A stretch of 13,063 nucleotides of DNA from Tieghemiomyces parasiticus (GCA_027575765.1 JANBPT010001170.1:1-13063); one strand, 5' to 3'. Numbered from the stretch's first letter, positions 1-9,707 are shown. The notes: generated from the sequence alone by a model not told the origin. Translations and numbers: made by a program.

Positions 1-1641
1 GTTCCCATACTGGTGGTTAAAGTGGTGCAATGAAGTGCGAGGGAGGATAGAAACGAGGTTATATAACCAAGTCTCGGATACAAGGTGGATCCGGTGTATG
101 CAATAGTGCGCTTTAACAGGACGAGACTTTACCTCAAGAACGCGAGGTGGGTGACGGCCTGGGTGTCGGCTGTGATTCTAATCGGTGTGGTGGGGGAAAA
201 CGTAGATATGTGGTCGGTGTCAAGGTTGGAATGAGCCAATAGTGTGGGAAAATGTGAAAAATGGAGCCCTCGCGGTCGGCAATGGTACCCCACGTGTCAG
301 TTGACTGGCTACTTCTGTTCCCTTCTGGTGAACTTACTTGTCGTGCTCCTCAAATGAGAGATGTACTACGCGGGACTGGAGCGACTCGAGCACTTCCAAG
401 GCCTGCTGGAATTTTTCATCAGTACTACGATGACGAATGACCACCTGGATTGAAGGAAACGAAGGGCGTGATGTACATAAAAAAACGCAATTCCAGTTAA
501 ATTGAGAAGTATCCCGCCTGTATCTCGATGCGACGTGTCGGTCGGAAACGCAGGGTGCAGCCTAGCTCGCGGATGACCGCCCACGGGGCCCCTTACTTAC
601 CAGTGGCTGTCCGGCCGTGCTAATGTTTGGCCCGTGAAGGGAGTGCATCGTGACAATTTGAACGTCGCCGGGTAAATGTTTTTCGAACGCAGCAATTTCG
701 GGCGTCTTGACCGACGTCTGCGGGGTGAACGGCGGGCAAAAAGCGACTTGGCAGTGGTGAGCACACGTAGATAAAATACGCTTGGTCCGTACGCACAATT
801 GTTGACACGCCGTAAACTTGGCGGACACACAGTGGCACTTACCTGGCCGCCCACGATGGCGCCGAATTTGGTGGCTGGATAACAATGAAATTAGTGTCAC
901 AGAAACATTGCGGGTTAGACATTCCGGCCAACAAGTCCGCCCGGCATTGCAACTAGCCCTGCTGACAATTATTAAGCGTCGTGCGATCACTTACCACGGC
1001 CATACTGGGCCACGACAGAGTCCAGGTTTGCCGCCTCTACCGAGTAGATTACGTAGTCGCTAATACGCGAGACGGCGTAGCCATCCGGTAGGACCGTTAT
1101 GCCTTCGCCTAGATTAAGTTATAGGAAGAAACACGGGCGGGACAACGTTAGTAAGCCGGACTAGTGACAGTGCCCGGGCTAATGACACAGAGCTTAGTGC
1201 GTACTAGATTGTGACAAAGAGAGGGAAGATCGAGCACAAGTCGTCCGTTCAGAGGCACCTACCGCTCAATTTGGCCTTCAGGTCAAGGTATTTAGTGGGA
1301 AGGTCACAGACGTTGACACTAGTTGGAGCAGGTGAGACAGCGTGAGACATCGGGGTGGATCGTAGGAACCATGTTAGTCATATCCGGTCTGCACCGCAAG
1401 TGAGTCTAGTATTTGGGCTGTAGCCGAGTGGAGCATATGCTTTCAAAGGGGGGTCTTCCGTGCCATTCGGCGCGCGCTGTTGACCCGAAGCCAGTGTAAG
1501 CCCCGGGAAAACGAAGAAAGCTGAGGAGACTTACTTGGTCCAGCCGGCCTTGACGAAATGCCGGGCGTAGAGTAGCCCCATTTCGCCCGCGCCGATAATC
1601 CCGATTTGGAACGTTTGCTTCTCGGCCGCCGAATGAGCCAT
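1..1641 (-). CDS. TYR1: Prephenate dehydrogenase (NADP+), 5' part, 8 exons, truncated by window edge
   Basis: Converts prephenate to 4-hydroxyphenylpyruvate, using NADP+, in tyrosine biosynthesis (family knowledge). Exons on the minus strand, read 5' to 3': 1535-1641, 1263-1318, 995-1108, 843-874, 601-717, 338-444, 133-177 and 1-9 (continues outside). Every intron has a GT donor (mostly GTAAGT) and a CAG or TAG acceptor, and the reading frame is kept across all seven junctions. About 195 residues are visible. A Rossmann motif GAGEMG lies at residues 17-22. The segment GGQTSVKTPEI is followed by HSLHGP (128-133), and EEHDKITADTQAVTH ends at H188; these match fungal Tyr1 closely. The start at 1641 is the only in-frame ATG before the Rossmann fold and has context AACATGG. 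The upstream frame is open but has no ATG. The C-terminal half lies outside the window. Exon 843-874 is only 32 nt. Identity is secure; the exon ends are read by eye. Confidence 0.94.
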
Positions 1642-2354
1642 GTTGATAGAGCGTGCGGGGTCGTATGTAGGCGATAGGTTTAGTGGCGAGCAAGTGGATA
1701 AGTGTGGAGCGTTTGGGGTGGAGGACGAAGCGAAACGAAGCACAGCAAAGCAAACCGGGTGGTTGGTATATTCAAAGAGACCCAGGTCAGGGCGGAGTGA
1801 AGAGTGAAAAGAGGACTGGAGCAAGCCACCAAGGACGGGCGAGGATGGCCTCTATATCGATTGGCTGGCAGGCTCGGTGGAGAAGTAACTGGACACCAGT
1901 CCGTCATAGGATATGACAGGGGCAAGCCTTGCCTCGCCTACACCGTCACGATACATCCTCATTCCTCCTGTTGGCGCGTGCATGCTGCAGGTCTTCATAG
2001 CCTGACCCCTAGCGTTGGCCCGAGGATGTGATGAGTCAATCGGTCGACCCCACCTCACTGACAACCACCGAGAATCAGAGCCAAGCTCCGTAATCAGCTC
2101 GTGGACTGCTTTTGGAGCGCGACGAGGTCACGGGATCTGTCTTGACCAGGTTCGGCAGCCAGGCTCCCCTAACTACCGCATCGCATCTGCCACTAATTCC
2201 AGCAGTAATTGGCCCTGGCCAACCCCCGGTCCGCCGCTCATCCTTCTGCCCATGCATTTCACTCGCCGCTTGGTTCGCCATACTCGCCAATTCGTCGTCT
2301 ACCTGAACCCCGACACCCTGACCCTGCTCCCAACGCCACACGTTCCGTCTCATC
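1642..2354. promoter_or_regulatory. Divergent promoter region between TYR1 and BET3
   Basis: This 713 bp gap separates two genes transcribed away from each other, so it must hold both promoters and 5' UTRs. No recognisable coding segment was found; short open frames here overlap each other on both strands and resemble nothing. No clear TATA box is placed near either start. The segment 2270-2354 before BET3 is rich in C and T, as expected for a fungal 5' leader. Two CCAAT-type pentamers, at 1860-1864 and 2208-2212, are the only motifs worth naming. Confidence 0.6.
1860..1864 (-). promoter_or_regulatory. Candidate CCAAT box upstream of TYR1
   Basis: The minus strand reads CAGCCAATCGA, which fits the extended NF-Y/HAP consensus (R R CCAAT S R type). 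It lies about 220 bp upstream of the TYR1 start in the direct orientation. A second, weaker pentamer (CCAATTA on the minus strand, 2208-2212) lies about 143 bp upstream of BET3. Function is inferred from the motif only; a pentamer is common by chance. Confidence 0.3.
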
Positions 2355-3552
2355 ATGGCCCGGCAGTACAAGGCCCTCGGCGAAGACATTTGGAAGAATC
2401 GCGTGGAGACCATTGTAAGTCATCTGCACAGCGCCTTGAGCCAGAGGCCGACCGGTCATAGGCACCATGTTGTACTGGTCTGGCTAGGGACAGCCCGCCA
2501 AGGCTCGTATCTCTCTCCGCTCGCGGTCTATACCTCCTTCGTCTGCGGTTCAAACTAGACTCTCTCTCGTATCCCAACCGCTCCTCTCAGAATGCCGAGC
2601 TGTTCATCTTCACCTACGGGTCCCTGGTGGTCCAGTTGGTCAAGGACTATGAAGACTACGACCAGGTCAACACTCAACTCGAAAAAATGTAAGCAACAAT
2701 ACTCCTCCCCTTCTCCATTTGACCCGAGAGCGACCTATTCTAGGTACCCAACGATCCGAGGTGGAAATTTCTGAGCCGTTAACCTCTCGTACCGCCCATT
2801 CATCTGACCACGACACTCTCGCATGCGTCCCCACTCACAGGGGCTACAGCATCGGAGTGCGTTTAATCGAAGACTTCTTGGCCCGGTCCGGCTGGGGTCG
2901 CTGCACCGACTTTAAAGAAACCATGGAGGTCATATCCAAGGTGAGTAGGACGTCCAGCCAAGTAGCTTTCTACCGGGCTCGATGGACAGTTCGGACACGT
3001 ATGAGGAACGAATTGTCTATAATAACCTTACTTAACTATGCCCTGACACGGTTGTTATGGGCCCGACCTGGGTACCCACCCTAATATTTCCCTTGTAGAT
3101 TGGGTTCAAAATGTTTTTGAATATCACACCGACAATCACCAACTGGTCATCCGATAACCGGACCTGCTCCCTCATTCTGGATGAGAACCCGCTCAACGAC
3201 TTTGTAGAACTACCCGCCGACGCCCAGTCGAAGCTGTGGTACTCCAACGTATTCTGCGGCGTGTTACGCGGGGCCCTGGAGATGGTAGGTAGCTGTACGC
3301 CCTCTCTAATAGGCTCGCCAAGGGTTAAGCAAGGCGAGTACCACTGACTATCCTGTTTTCAACTCACCAGTTCGGCTAAATCCACTGACAAACTTCCCCT
3401 TCCCACACCGACTACCTTCTCCGAATCACCAGGTTCAGATGCAGATTGAGGCCACCTTCGTGAGCGACGTTTTGCGCGGCGATGACGCTTCTGAAATCCG
3501 GCTGCAGTTCGTCCGATTCCTCCAAGAGGAAATGCCCAACGCGGACGAGTAG
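2355..3552 (+). CDS. BET3: TRAPP complex core subunit Bet3 / TRAPPC3, 5 exons, complete
   Basis: Core subunit of the TRAPP vesicle-tethering complexes at the Golgi, which act as exchange factors for Ypt/Rab GTPases (family knowledge). Exons: 2355-2414, 2591-2688, 2841-2940, 3099-3284, 3433-3552. Donors are GTAAGT, GTAAGC, GTGAGT and GTAGGT; acceptors are CAG, CAG, TAG and CAG. The spliced frame gives 187 residues, close to human (about 180) and yeast (about 190) Bet3. The N-terminal GEDIWKN...INAELF, the middle GVRLIEDFLARS and NITPTITNWS, and the late FCGVLRGALEMVQM are family signatures. Cys74, in GRCTDF, aligns with the cysteine acylated in the Bet3 hydrophobic channel. The start ATG has context ATCATGG, and the protein begins where yeast homology begins. 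Introns are 148-176 nt. Divergent from TYR1 and convergent with MEF1. Confidence 0.96.
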
Positions 3553-4320
3553 GGCCGTAAGAAGGGGGGGACGGCCTGTCCACCTGCACAATTAATGTGC
3601 CCTAGTACGTCCGTTTGTGGACATACCGGGCTTTAGTCAACCACACGTGGCCGTTTACCCGACTTTAGCGCGGGTGCGGGTTACACACACCTCCCTGCCT
3701 GTCTGTACTTTTTTCTACCAAACTAAATTTACCGTGTCATTTTGCCCGCACCGCCACTACAAAGTAAGCGATTCGTACCAGCCCACTGGTAATAAGGGAA
3801 CCTGGTCCAGGGGCGTACCGCTATCCACTGCTAATGGACAGACCGATGGGGATAAGAACTGAATTGTAGCAGGACAGCGAAATTACTCGTCTAATACATC
3901 GACCATAGCTCACTCAACGTTTGATGCAGTCCCTTAAATACTGTTTGCTGCGGTGGTCGGAATATCACCCTGTTCCTCGGCTGAAGGGCCGGATGAGGGC
4001 ACTTGCAGGTCACCACGGAATCGCAGAGGACGGAAGATTGAAATTGTTCATTAATTAACTACGGTACCGAGGCTGATCATGGAAGGTAACAAAGCCTCGG
4101 ACCAACCAAGTCGGCATGCCAATATAAGGGCACTGGTCCTTCACTGGCACTTAAGTTTATCATTACCATCCCACGGACGCTCATTGGTTGTTTACTTTTG
4201 ACCCTTTGTGTACATCTGCCACAGTTTCATGTACCTTTTAATGACAGAAAAAAAAACCCCACCAATACGTCTAGTTCACTTGGCACAATAATTTTCGCTG
4301 GTGAGCATGGACCCTTCACC
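3553..4320. other. Convergent 3' intergenic region, BET3 and MEF1
   Basis: Both flanking genes end here, so it should carry both 3' UTRs and polyadenylation sites. No conserved coding segment was seen. BET3 has no canonical AATAAA close to its stop; ATTAAT at about 3591 followed by a GT-rich run near 3612 is the nearest weak candidate. A CACGTG E-box sits near 3643, and a run of nine A begins near 4247. No tRNA or repeat was found. Confidence 0.5.
4237..4242 (-). terminator. Candidate polyadenylation signal ATTAAA for MEF1
   Basis: The minus strand reads ATTAAA about 80 nt beyond the MEF1 stop codon. This is the commonest variant of the AATAAA signal and it is correctly oriented. No better match was seen closer to the stop. 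In fungi such signals are degenerate, so this is only suggestive. Confidence 0.35.
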
Positions 4321-6648
4321 CTACTTCTTTTGGAGACGCGTCTTGGCGTAGTCATCGATCAGCTCCTGTTGGACAGAGGCCATGACGGGGGCGTGGCGCT
4401 CGTACTCCATAGTGAACTCGCCCTTCCCTTGGGTATTCGAACGGAGCTCGGTAGAGTAGCCGAACATATTGTTGAGGGAAACGTTGGCAATGACGTTACA
4501 GTAGTCGTCCTGGGTCTCGGTATCGACGATGGTACCCTTGCGCTTGTTGATAGAGGAGAGAACATTGCCCTGGAATTCGACGGGGGCGCTGACCTCGACC
4601 TTCATGATGGGCTCCAGGATGACCGGGCCGGCCCGGTTGAAGGCCTCACGGAAGGAGTAAGTGGCGGCCAGGCGGAAGGCCATCTCGGACGAATCGACCG
4701 AGTGCGCCAACCCGTCCTGCAATACGTACCGAACGCCGTTGACGCGGTGACCAATGAGCCAACCCTTCTCCAAGCCGTCTTCGAACCCCTTTTGGCAGGC
4801 CGGGATGTAGCCGGAGGGAATGTTGGCGCCGATGATCTGGTTGACAAACTCGGTGGACACACCGTCCTCGCCGGCCTCCATAGGCTCAATATACCCGGTG
4901 ACGCGGGCAAACTGACCCGAACCGCCGGACTGCTTCTTGTGGGTGTAGTTGAACGTGCCCTTGCGGGTGATGGTCTCGCGGAAGGCCACGCGGGGCTTGC
5001 CAGTGACACAGTCAATCTTGTACTCGCGACGCATACGCTCAACGTAAATGTCCAGGTGGAGCTCACCCATCCCGGAGATGATAGTCTCCTTGCTCTCGGC
5101 ATCCACATGGACGCGGAAGGTGGGGTCCTCGCGCTGGAACCGGTTGAGGGCCTTGGAAAAGTTGGGACTATCCTTGCTTTTCGGGGTAAGCGAGAGGGAG
5201 ATGACGGGTTCTGGAACGAACATGGAGGACATGGACAGTTTGGTACCGTGGGTGAAGGTGTCCCCAGAGGCGCAGTCCACACCAAACAGGGCACAGATCT
5301 CGCCCGCACCTACCCGGTCCACGTCCTCCATCTCGTTGGAGTGCATCCGTACCAATCGCGACACCTTAATTTTCTTACCCGTGCGCACGTGGTAGAGGGT
5401 GTCCCCCTTGACCATCTGGCCCTGGTAGACACGGATGTAGGTGAGCTGACCATACTTGCCCTCCTCCAGCTTGAAGGCAAGGCCAATGTAGGGTAGGTGG
5501 GCGAACGGGTGCACGTCCAGGCGGGCCTCGCTATTTTGAATATCCAGCGCGTGGTTATCCACCTCGAGCGGGGTGGGCAGGTAGTCGCACACGGCGTTCA
5601 GCATTGGCTGAACTGACTTATCCTTAATGGCCGAACCCATCATGACGGGTACGAAACTGCGGTCGATAGTCCGGGCCCGGATGGCCCGGCGGATTTGCTC
5701 GACAGTGGGCTCCTCCTCGTTAAGAAACAAGTCGGCGATCTCCTCGTCGACCTCGGCCAGCGTAGCGATAAGCTCCTGGCGTTTCTCGCGGGCGGCCTCC
5801 AAGAGTTCGGCGGGGACCTCCTTGGTGATCACGTCCACACCCCGGTATCCCTCGTTGTAGTAGGCCTTCATGAGGACCAGGTCGATCACGCCTTCAAAGT
5901 TCTCCTCGGCGCCGATGGGGAGCTGAATGGCGGCGGCGTTGAGGCGCAGTTTCTTGCGCAGTTGATCCACTACGCGAAACGGGTTGGCGCCAGCGCGGTC
6001 CATCTTGTTAATGAAGCAGATACGCGGTACATTGTAGCGCTTCATTTGGCGGTCCACGGTGATAGTCTGGCTCTGCACTCCGCTCACCGAGCACAGGACC
6101 AGAACGGCACCGTCCAGAACCCGCAGAGCGCGCTCTACTTCGATCGTAAAGTCGACGTGCCCAGGGGTGTCGATGATGTTAAAGTTGTTCCCGGCCCACG
6201 AAGCGTAAGTGGCGGCCGACTGGATGGTAATGCCTTTCTCGCGTTCGAGTTCCATTGAGTCCATCTTGGCGCCCACGTTGTCGCGACCGCGCACTTCGTG
6301 AATCTCCTTAATCCGGCCCGTGTAGAAAAGCACGCGCTCCGTCAGGGTCGTCTTGCCCGAGTCGATGTGAGCCGAAATACCAATGTTGCGCAGCTTATTA
6401 AGGCGGGCCAGGTCGGCCGGGTCGGCCTTGCTCAGGTCAGCTGTGGCGTAGTAGCGGGCCAAGGCCGGGGCGGAGAGGCAGACGGGGCTGGGGAGACGTG
6501 GGGTGACCACCACTGGCCGCGCAGCCGCAAGACTAGTGAGTGTGCGCCGCACAAGTGGGACCCGGGCCACCGGCCGTAGAGAGCTGGCGGCGAGGACCCG
6601 CGACGCTGGCCGGGTTGCCGTGGTAGCATTCCGGAACATGGACAGCAT
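4321..6648 (-). CDS. MEF1: Mitochondrial elongation factor G1, intronless
   Basis: Translocation GTPase of mitochondrial ribosomes (EF-G1 type, yeast Mef1, human GFM1). The protein has 775 residues, close to the yeast and human lengths. Residues 1 to about 65 are rich in Arg, Ala and Ser with almost no acidic residues, a typical mitochondrial presequence; cleavage is likely near ARYYATA (64-70). GTPase motifs: P-loop AHIDSGKT (93-100), switch region with GITI (139-142), DTPGH (160-164), NKMD (214-217), GSA (338-340). Domain II starts about 387, domain III about 477 and domain IV about 552, with the tip loop [10 protein letters not shown] at 574-583; domain V starts about 675. The signature [23 protein letters not shown] stretch at 118-134 favours EF-G1 over the recycling factor EF-G2. 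The first ATG is used; a second at codon 4 would leave the presequence intact. No intron interrupts it, unlike TYR1 and BET3. Confidence 0.97.
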   Translation of the reverse strand: MLSMFRNATTATRPASRVLAASSLRPVARVPLVRRTLTSLAAARPVVVTPRLPSPVCLSAPALARYYATADLSKADPADLARLNKLRNIGISAHIDSGKTTLTERVLFYTGRIKEIHEVRGRDNVGAKMDSMELEREKGITIQSAATYASWAGNNFNIIDTPGHVDFTIEVERALRVLDGAVLVLCSVSGVQSQTITVDRQMKRYNVPRICFINKMDRAGANPFRVVDQLRKKLRLNAAAIQLPIGAEENFEGVIDLVLMKAYYNEGYRGVDVITKEVPAELLEAAREKRQELIATLAEVDEEIADLFLNEEEPTVEQIRRAIRARTIDRSFVPVMMGSAIKDKSVQPMLNAVCDYLPTPLEVDNHALDIQNSEARLDVHPFAHLPYIGLAFKLEEGKYGQLTYIRVYQGQMVKGDTLYHVRTGKKIKVSRLVRMHSNEMEDVDRVGAGEICALFGVDCASGDTFTHGTKLSMSSMFVPEPVISLSLTPKSKDSPNFSKALNRFQREDPTFRVHVDAESKETIISGMGELHLDIYVERMRREYKIDCVTGKPRVAFRETITRKGTFNYTHKKQSGGSGQFARVTGYIEPMEAGEDGVSTEFVNQIIGANIPSGYIPACQKGFEDGLEKGWLIGHRVNGVRYVLQDGLAHSVDSSEMAFRLAATYSFREAFNRAGPVILEPIMKVEVSAPVEFQGNVLSSINKRKGTIVDTETQDDYCNVIANVSLNNMFGYSTELRSNTQGKGEFTMEYERHAPVMASVQQELIDDYAKTRLQKK

Positions 6649-7040
6649 GATAGAAGGACGAAGGTGGTAAAAGTAGGCCCAGGCGACGGTGTGATCCGGT
6701 GTGGGGAGTGATGGCTATAGTGCCGTTCAAGGGGGGTGCAACGGACCTAAGGAAACGTGATCTCGGAACCTGCAGTGCGAGCGGTGCCGTATGAATGAGC
6801 CAGTCTGGACAAATCAGCAGGACGAGTGGACTGAGTCGCCAGGGCTCTAGAAAGTGGTTGGGGCGAACCCCAGCTTCAGCCGCCAACAGTGGCTCCTCCC
6901 CACACCCCCTTGGGTCGCGAGGCAAGGTGGACATGCGTAAGCAGGTAAGGCGAGCCTTAAAAAAAAGTATACACGATACTGGCTGTACTGAGCAGACGCG
7001 AATACTGGGAAATGGGGAGGGGTGGCTCCTCAGTAACTAG

Positions 7041-7045
7041 CCAAT
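7041..7045 (+). promoter_or_regulatory. Candidate CCAAT box upstream of MEF1 (proximal)
   Basis: AGCCAATCAG is a full match to the extended NF-Y/HAP2-3-5 consensus. It is about 395 bp upstream of the MEF1 start. HAP-type factors regulate mitochondrial genes in fungi, which makes the target plausible, but the site is judged on motif alone and is rather far from the start codon. Confidence 0.3.
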
Positions 7046-7237
7046 CAGAGGTCTCTTAAGTTATTTCACCCGGTCCCTACCGCGAACAACACCAGAACGA
7101 TACCCTGTCGAATAGGCTGATGCCGAGCCCAAGCGGGCCAGAACGCCGGGGTGTGGCTGGTGATAAGCCCATTTGCTCCCCTGTTCTGGACACCTTATGC
7201 AATGTAATGAGCCTAAGGCGGGCCAGAGGGAGGAAGG

Positions 7238-7242
7238 CCAAT
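7238..7242 (+). promoter_or_regulatory. Candidate CCAAT box upstream of MEF1 (distal)
   Basis: GGCCAATCGG also fits the extended CCAAT-binding consensus and lies 197 bp beyond the proximal one, in the same orientation. The distance to the MEF1 start is about 590 bp, so a real role is less likely than for the proximal site. Confidence 0.2.
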
Positions 7243-7634
7243 CGGGAACGAAGATCGCACCTATATCCCTTTTGAGGGGTGCAGCTCACTCCAGGGCATT
7301 TTGGGCTGCAGTTGTCTCTCTACGACCTCCTACCGTGCCCTGCGGACACAGCCGATGAAGATAAGGCAGTTGGGTGGCGGTCGACATCCTCTACTGGTCG
7401 ATCAGACCCAAGCTGGCCCGTGCCATCTATTGGTTTCTCATGGCTCGCGTCCCGTATTTCCCTCATTGCCATTGCCAGCCTCTCGTAAAGGTGTAGATAA
7501 ATCTTTGCAGAGACAATGCCCCGCGGTAGATAATGAGGCGTAGCCGCTGCATTCGGCAAATGACCAAGACAGGAAATGCTGCAACAGAGATCAAGAAACG
7601 GACTACGGCCGTGGCAGGAGAGCCATGACTTCGT

Positions 7635-7653
7635 CGCTCGCGTACTGCGAGCG
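7635..7653. repeat. Perfect hairpin, 7 bp stem and 5 nt loop
   Basis: CGCTCGC at 7635-7641 is followed by loop GTACT and then GCGAGCG at 7647-7653, an exact reverse complement. The stem is almost all G:C. It lies in intergenic DNA, 1 kb from MEF1 and 1.35 kb from YTH1. No function is assigned. Confidence 0.5.
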
Positions 7654-7685
7654 GGCAGTAGCTACTTCACCACAGCAGCCTGCCG

Positions 7686-7723
7686 TCGACAACAATATTT
7701 GTTATTGGAGAGACGGTTGTCGA
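7686..7723. repeat. Inverted repeat, 8 bp arms with 22 nt spacer
   Basis: TCGACAAC at 7686-7693 is the exact reverse complement of GTTGTCGA at 7716-7723. It lies 33 bp after the hairpin at 7635-7653. Arms of this length can arise by chance in 2 kb of sequence. Confidence 0.4.
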
Positions 7724-8409
7724 TAAAACTCGGCATTTCACCTATAGGAACCGGTGTTACATGAACATGCTCTCGCATTCACCGTTTCCACTCGACCTGT
7801 ACTGGCCGTCCCTCGGCCTTACTTCCGCTTATAAGCCTTTTACCCTTGGTTTTCTCGCACAGTCTGCCTTGTCCCGGTAACGACTCGCACCCATCATACT
7901 CGCCACTCTGTGACTCCATCGCTTTGTCCCGCTATTTTATTGCAACTCGTCCTCCCCCCTACCATTGGTAGGTCATCCGCTATTGAGGTAAGACCGCAGC
8001 CTGGCATATTCGGTATCTGGGTACCGCTTTGGGCATGATGTCAACCCTCAATTTACCCATCAGCGATATTTCCAGGGCGGGTAGTGTCATGCAACCTATC
8101 TTTTCCACAACCCTGAGGACATCGACAATTACCTAGGATGCCGAGCCGATCGCAGAGCTACTGCCAAAATACCCTCATCAGTACCCACCTCAACATCGCC
8201 GCAGGCTCCGAGCCCACTCCGGGCCTCGCAAGAATTACCAATCGACTGAGAAGTTGCTGTAGGGTGTACAAAAATGAGCGGGGCCCGGATTAAGTCGCGA
8301 GGCCTAACTAAGTATGGAGAGCTAGACTCACTCGGATTGATTTGGGCTTCATGGGTCCAGTGTACTGCTCCAGGTATGTTAGCCGCCGATCGTCACGATA
8401 TCGGTTGGC

Positions 8410-8421
8410 TTTAAATTTAAA
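8410..8421. repeat. 12 bp palindrome TTTAAATTTAAA in an AT-rich patch
   Basis: The palindrome is exact and opens a locally AT-rich stretch that runs to about 8460, within otherwise mixed sequence. Such patches can be easily melted DNA, promoters or nucleosome-poor sites; nothing in the sequence chooses between these. Confidence 0.4.
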
Positions 8422-9005
8422 ATTACTAATAGCTGCCTTATTTATGAGCATAATTTTTCAAGCTAGGCCATTGTCGTCGATATAATCGTCATCAACTCTT
8501 AAAATGTACGACACCCTAAGTGTGCAGTATTCCCAACGAGGCTGGCCAGGGCTAATGCTATGCGAATGTTTAGTGGCCTGAGGAATATAGTCAGCGCCAC
8601 GTGCTGTAGACGCCAACGTAAGCCATAGCATCAACCGAATCCCTTAGGTTGCGCAGAGGCGAGCCTTGGTTTCAAATACAAGCTGACCTATTGGACCGTC
8701 TCGAGCCACGAGCGCCGCTGCCAATAGAAAGGCTTACTGTGGCATGGCGTCAGGATGTACCTGTTGAGGCCGGCACTCATGAAGGATCCATTGACCCACA
8801 TGTGATGTGTAAGCAACAACCAGCCCCCGTCCAAGTTACGCGACATATCTCCTCTAGACGTCCAACGATTCTATTGCCACTCTCTTTCCATGTCAGACTC
8901 CAATTTTTATTTCAGTGACTGAATCCGAAATTTAAGACTATCTTTCCAGCTGCCCATTTCTTAAGCGTTTTCTCTCGTACTTACAAATCGATTCCTTCCG
9001 TGACC

Positions 9006-9611
9006 ATGGCCGCACCGAGCGTCGTTGATTTCGAGCCCGTGGCTCGCAACTACCGTCTCGATTTTGAGGACTACACAACGTCAGTCCTCGACCTGCCACT
9101 CAACGGTGAAGGCCCTCAGGGTACGGACGCGGGCATCTGTCGGTTCTATGCCAAGGGCCACTGCCACAAGGGCAACAGCTGCCAGTACCAGCACTCGAAG
9201 GGCGGTAAGTCCATCGTGTGCAAGCACTGGATCCGCGGCCTGTGCAAGAAGGGTGACCAATGCGACTTTCTGCACAATTTCAACCTGGCCAAGATGCCCG
9301 AGTGCCACTTCTTCACTGAATACGGCGTGTGCTATGCCGGCGCGTCGTGCCTGTTCATCCATGTCGACCCGAACGCCGTCAAAGCCGAGTGTCCTTGGTA
9401 CGCCCGCGGGTTCTGCAAGCACGGGCCCAAGTGCCGCCGGTTGCACGTTCGCCGTGCCGCCTGTCAGAACTACATCACCGGGTTCTGCCCACTGGGCCCC
9501 GACTGTCCCAACGCCCACCCTCGCCACGACCTTCCGATGCCCAACCACGGCACGGAATATGCCAGCCGGAACGTCAATGACCGGCCGGCGCGATCTAACG
9601 ACCGTTACTAG
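9006..9611 (+). CDS. YTH1: mRNA 3'-end processing zinc finger protein Yth1 / CPSF30
   Basis: RNA-binding subunit of the cleavage and polyadenylation factor, nuclear, which helps recognise the AAUAAA poly(A) signal and holds the complex together (family knowledge). The protein has 201 residues and five CCCH zinc fingers: C45-C53-C59-H63, C72-C80-C86-H90, C100-C109-C115-H119, C129-C137-C143-H147 and C153-C161-C167-H171. Finger 2 with its flanks, VCKHWIRGLCKKGDQCDFLH, is nearly the family consensus, and PWYARGFCKHGPKC in finger 4 is also diagnostic. It ends soon after HPRHDLPMP with no CCHC zinc knuckle, as in yeast Yth1 (about 208 residues) and unlike human CPSF4. The ATG at 9006 has the context GACCATGG, a strong eukaryotic start. 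No introns. Confidence 0.96.
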   Translation: MAAPSVVDFEPVARNYRLDFEDYTTSVLDLPLNGEGPQGTDAGICRFYAKGHCHKGNSCQYQHSKGGKSIVCKHWIRGLCKKGDQCDFLHNFNLAKMPECHFFTEYGVCYAGASCLFIHVDPNAVKAECPWYARGFCKHGPKCRRLHVRRAACQNYITGFCPLGPDCPNAHPRHDLPMPNHGTEYASRNVNDRPARSNDRY

Positions 9612-9707
9612 CCACCTTCTAGGCCCAATTTAAACCCCCCGGCCCTTTCTTACATTGATGCGTCTTGTACCATATCCATCTTGCCCAATACTGGCTTATT
9701 TAACAGT

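Larger units (their letters stand above)
6649..9005. other. Long divergent intergenic region between MEF1 and YTH1, no supported gene
   Basis: This 2.36 kb gap lies between divergent starts and must include both promoters. I checked the open frames on both strands (largest about 60-90 codons, for example plus 8649-8918 and plus 7576-7764) and recognised no protein family and no chain of exons. No tRNA A-box/B-box pair was seen. Visible structure is limited to two CCAAT boxes on the MEF1 side, two inverted repeats at 7635-7723, an AT-rich patch at 8405-8460 and a pyrimidine-rich leader just before YTH1. An unannotated noncoding RNA or a fast-evolving small gene cannot be excluded. Confidence 0.5.

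Noticed and set aside
1642..1824. N-terminal extension of TYR1 exon 1
   Set aside because: The frame is open upstream, but it contains no ATG before 1641, and the extension has no homology; the ATG at 1641 also sits directly before the Rossmann fold.
2741..2743. Alternative TAG acceptor for BET3 exon 3
   Set aside because: Using it gives an in-frame stop within about ten codons, whereas the acceptor at 2838-2840 restores the conserved LEKMGYSIGVRLIEDF block.
4602..5309. 235-codon minus-strand frame inside MEF1
   Set aside because: It is the shifted frame of MEF1 itself, with a composition (Ser/Arg/Pro-rich) typical of an out-of-frame reading.
4198..5496. 432-codon open frame on the plus strand opposite MEF1
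   Set aside because: It lies antisense to an unmistakable EF-G coding sequence. GC-rich third positions of MEF1 keep the opposite frame free of stops, and its product resembles no family.
5695..6258. 187-codon plus-strand frame
   Set aside because: Antisense shadow of the MEF1 GTPase domain.
6859..6872. Small TGGGG-CGAA-CCCCA stem-loop resembling a tRNA T-arm
   Set aside because: No A-box, anticodon arm or acceptor stem could be placed around it, and the loop is only four bases.
8649..8918. 89-codon plus-strand open frame
   Set aside because: No recognisable domain, no clear ATG context, and a composition like the surrounding noncoding DNA; kept as unsupported.
9000..9005. Earlier GTG start for YTH1
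   Set aside because: A GTG start is not expected in a nuclear fungal gene, and the ATG at 9006 has an excellent start context.
9081..9548. 155-codon minus-strand frame
   Set aside because: Antisense shadow of the five YTH1 zinc fingers.
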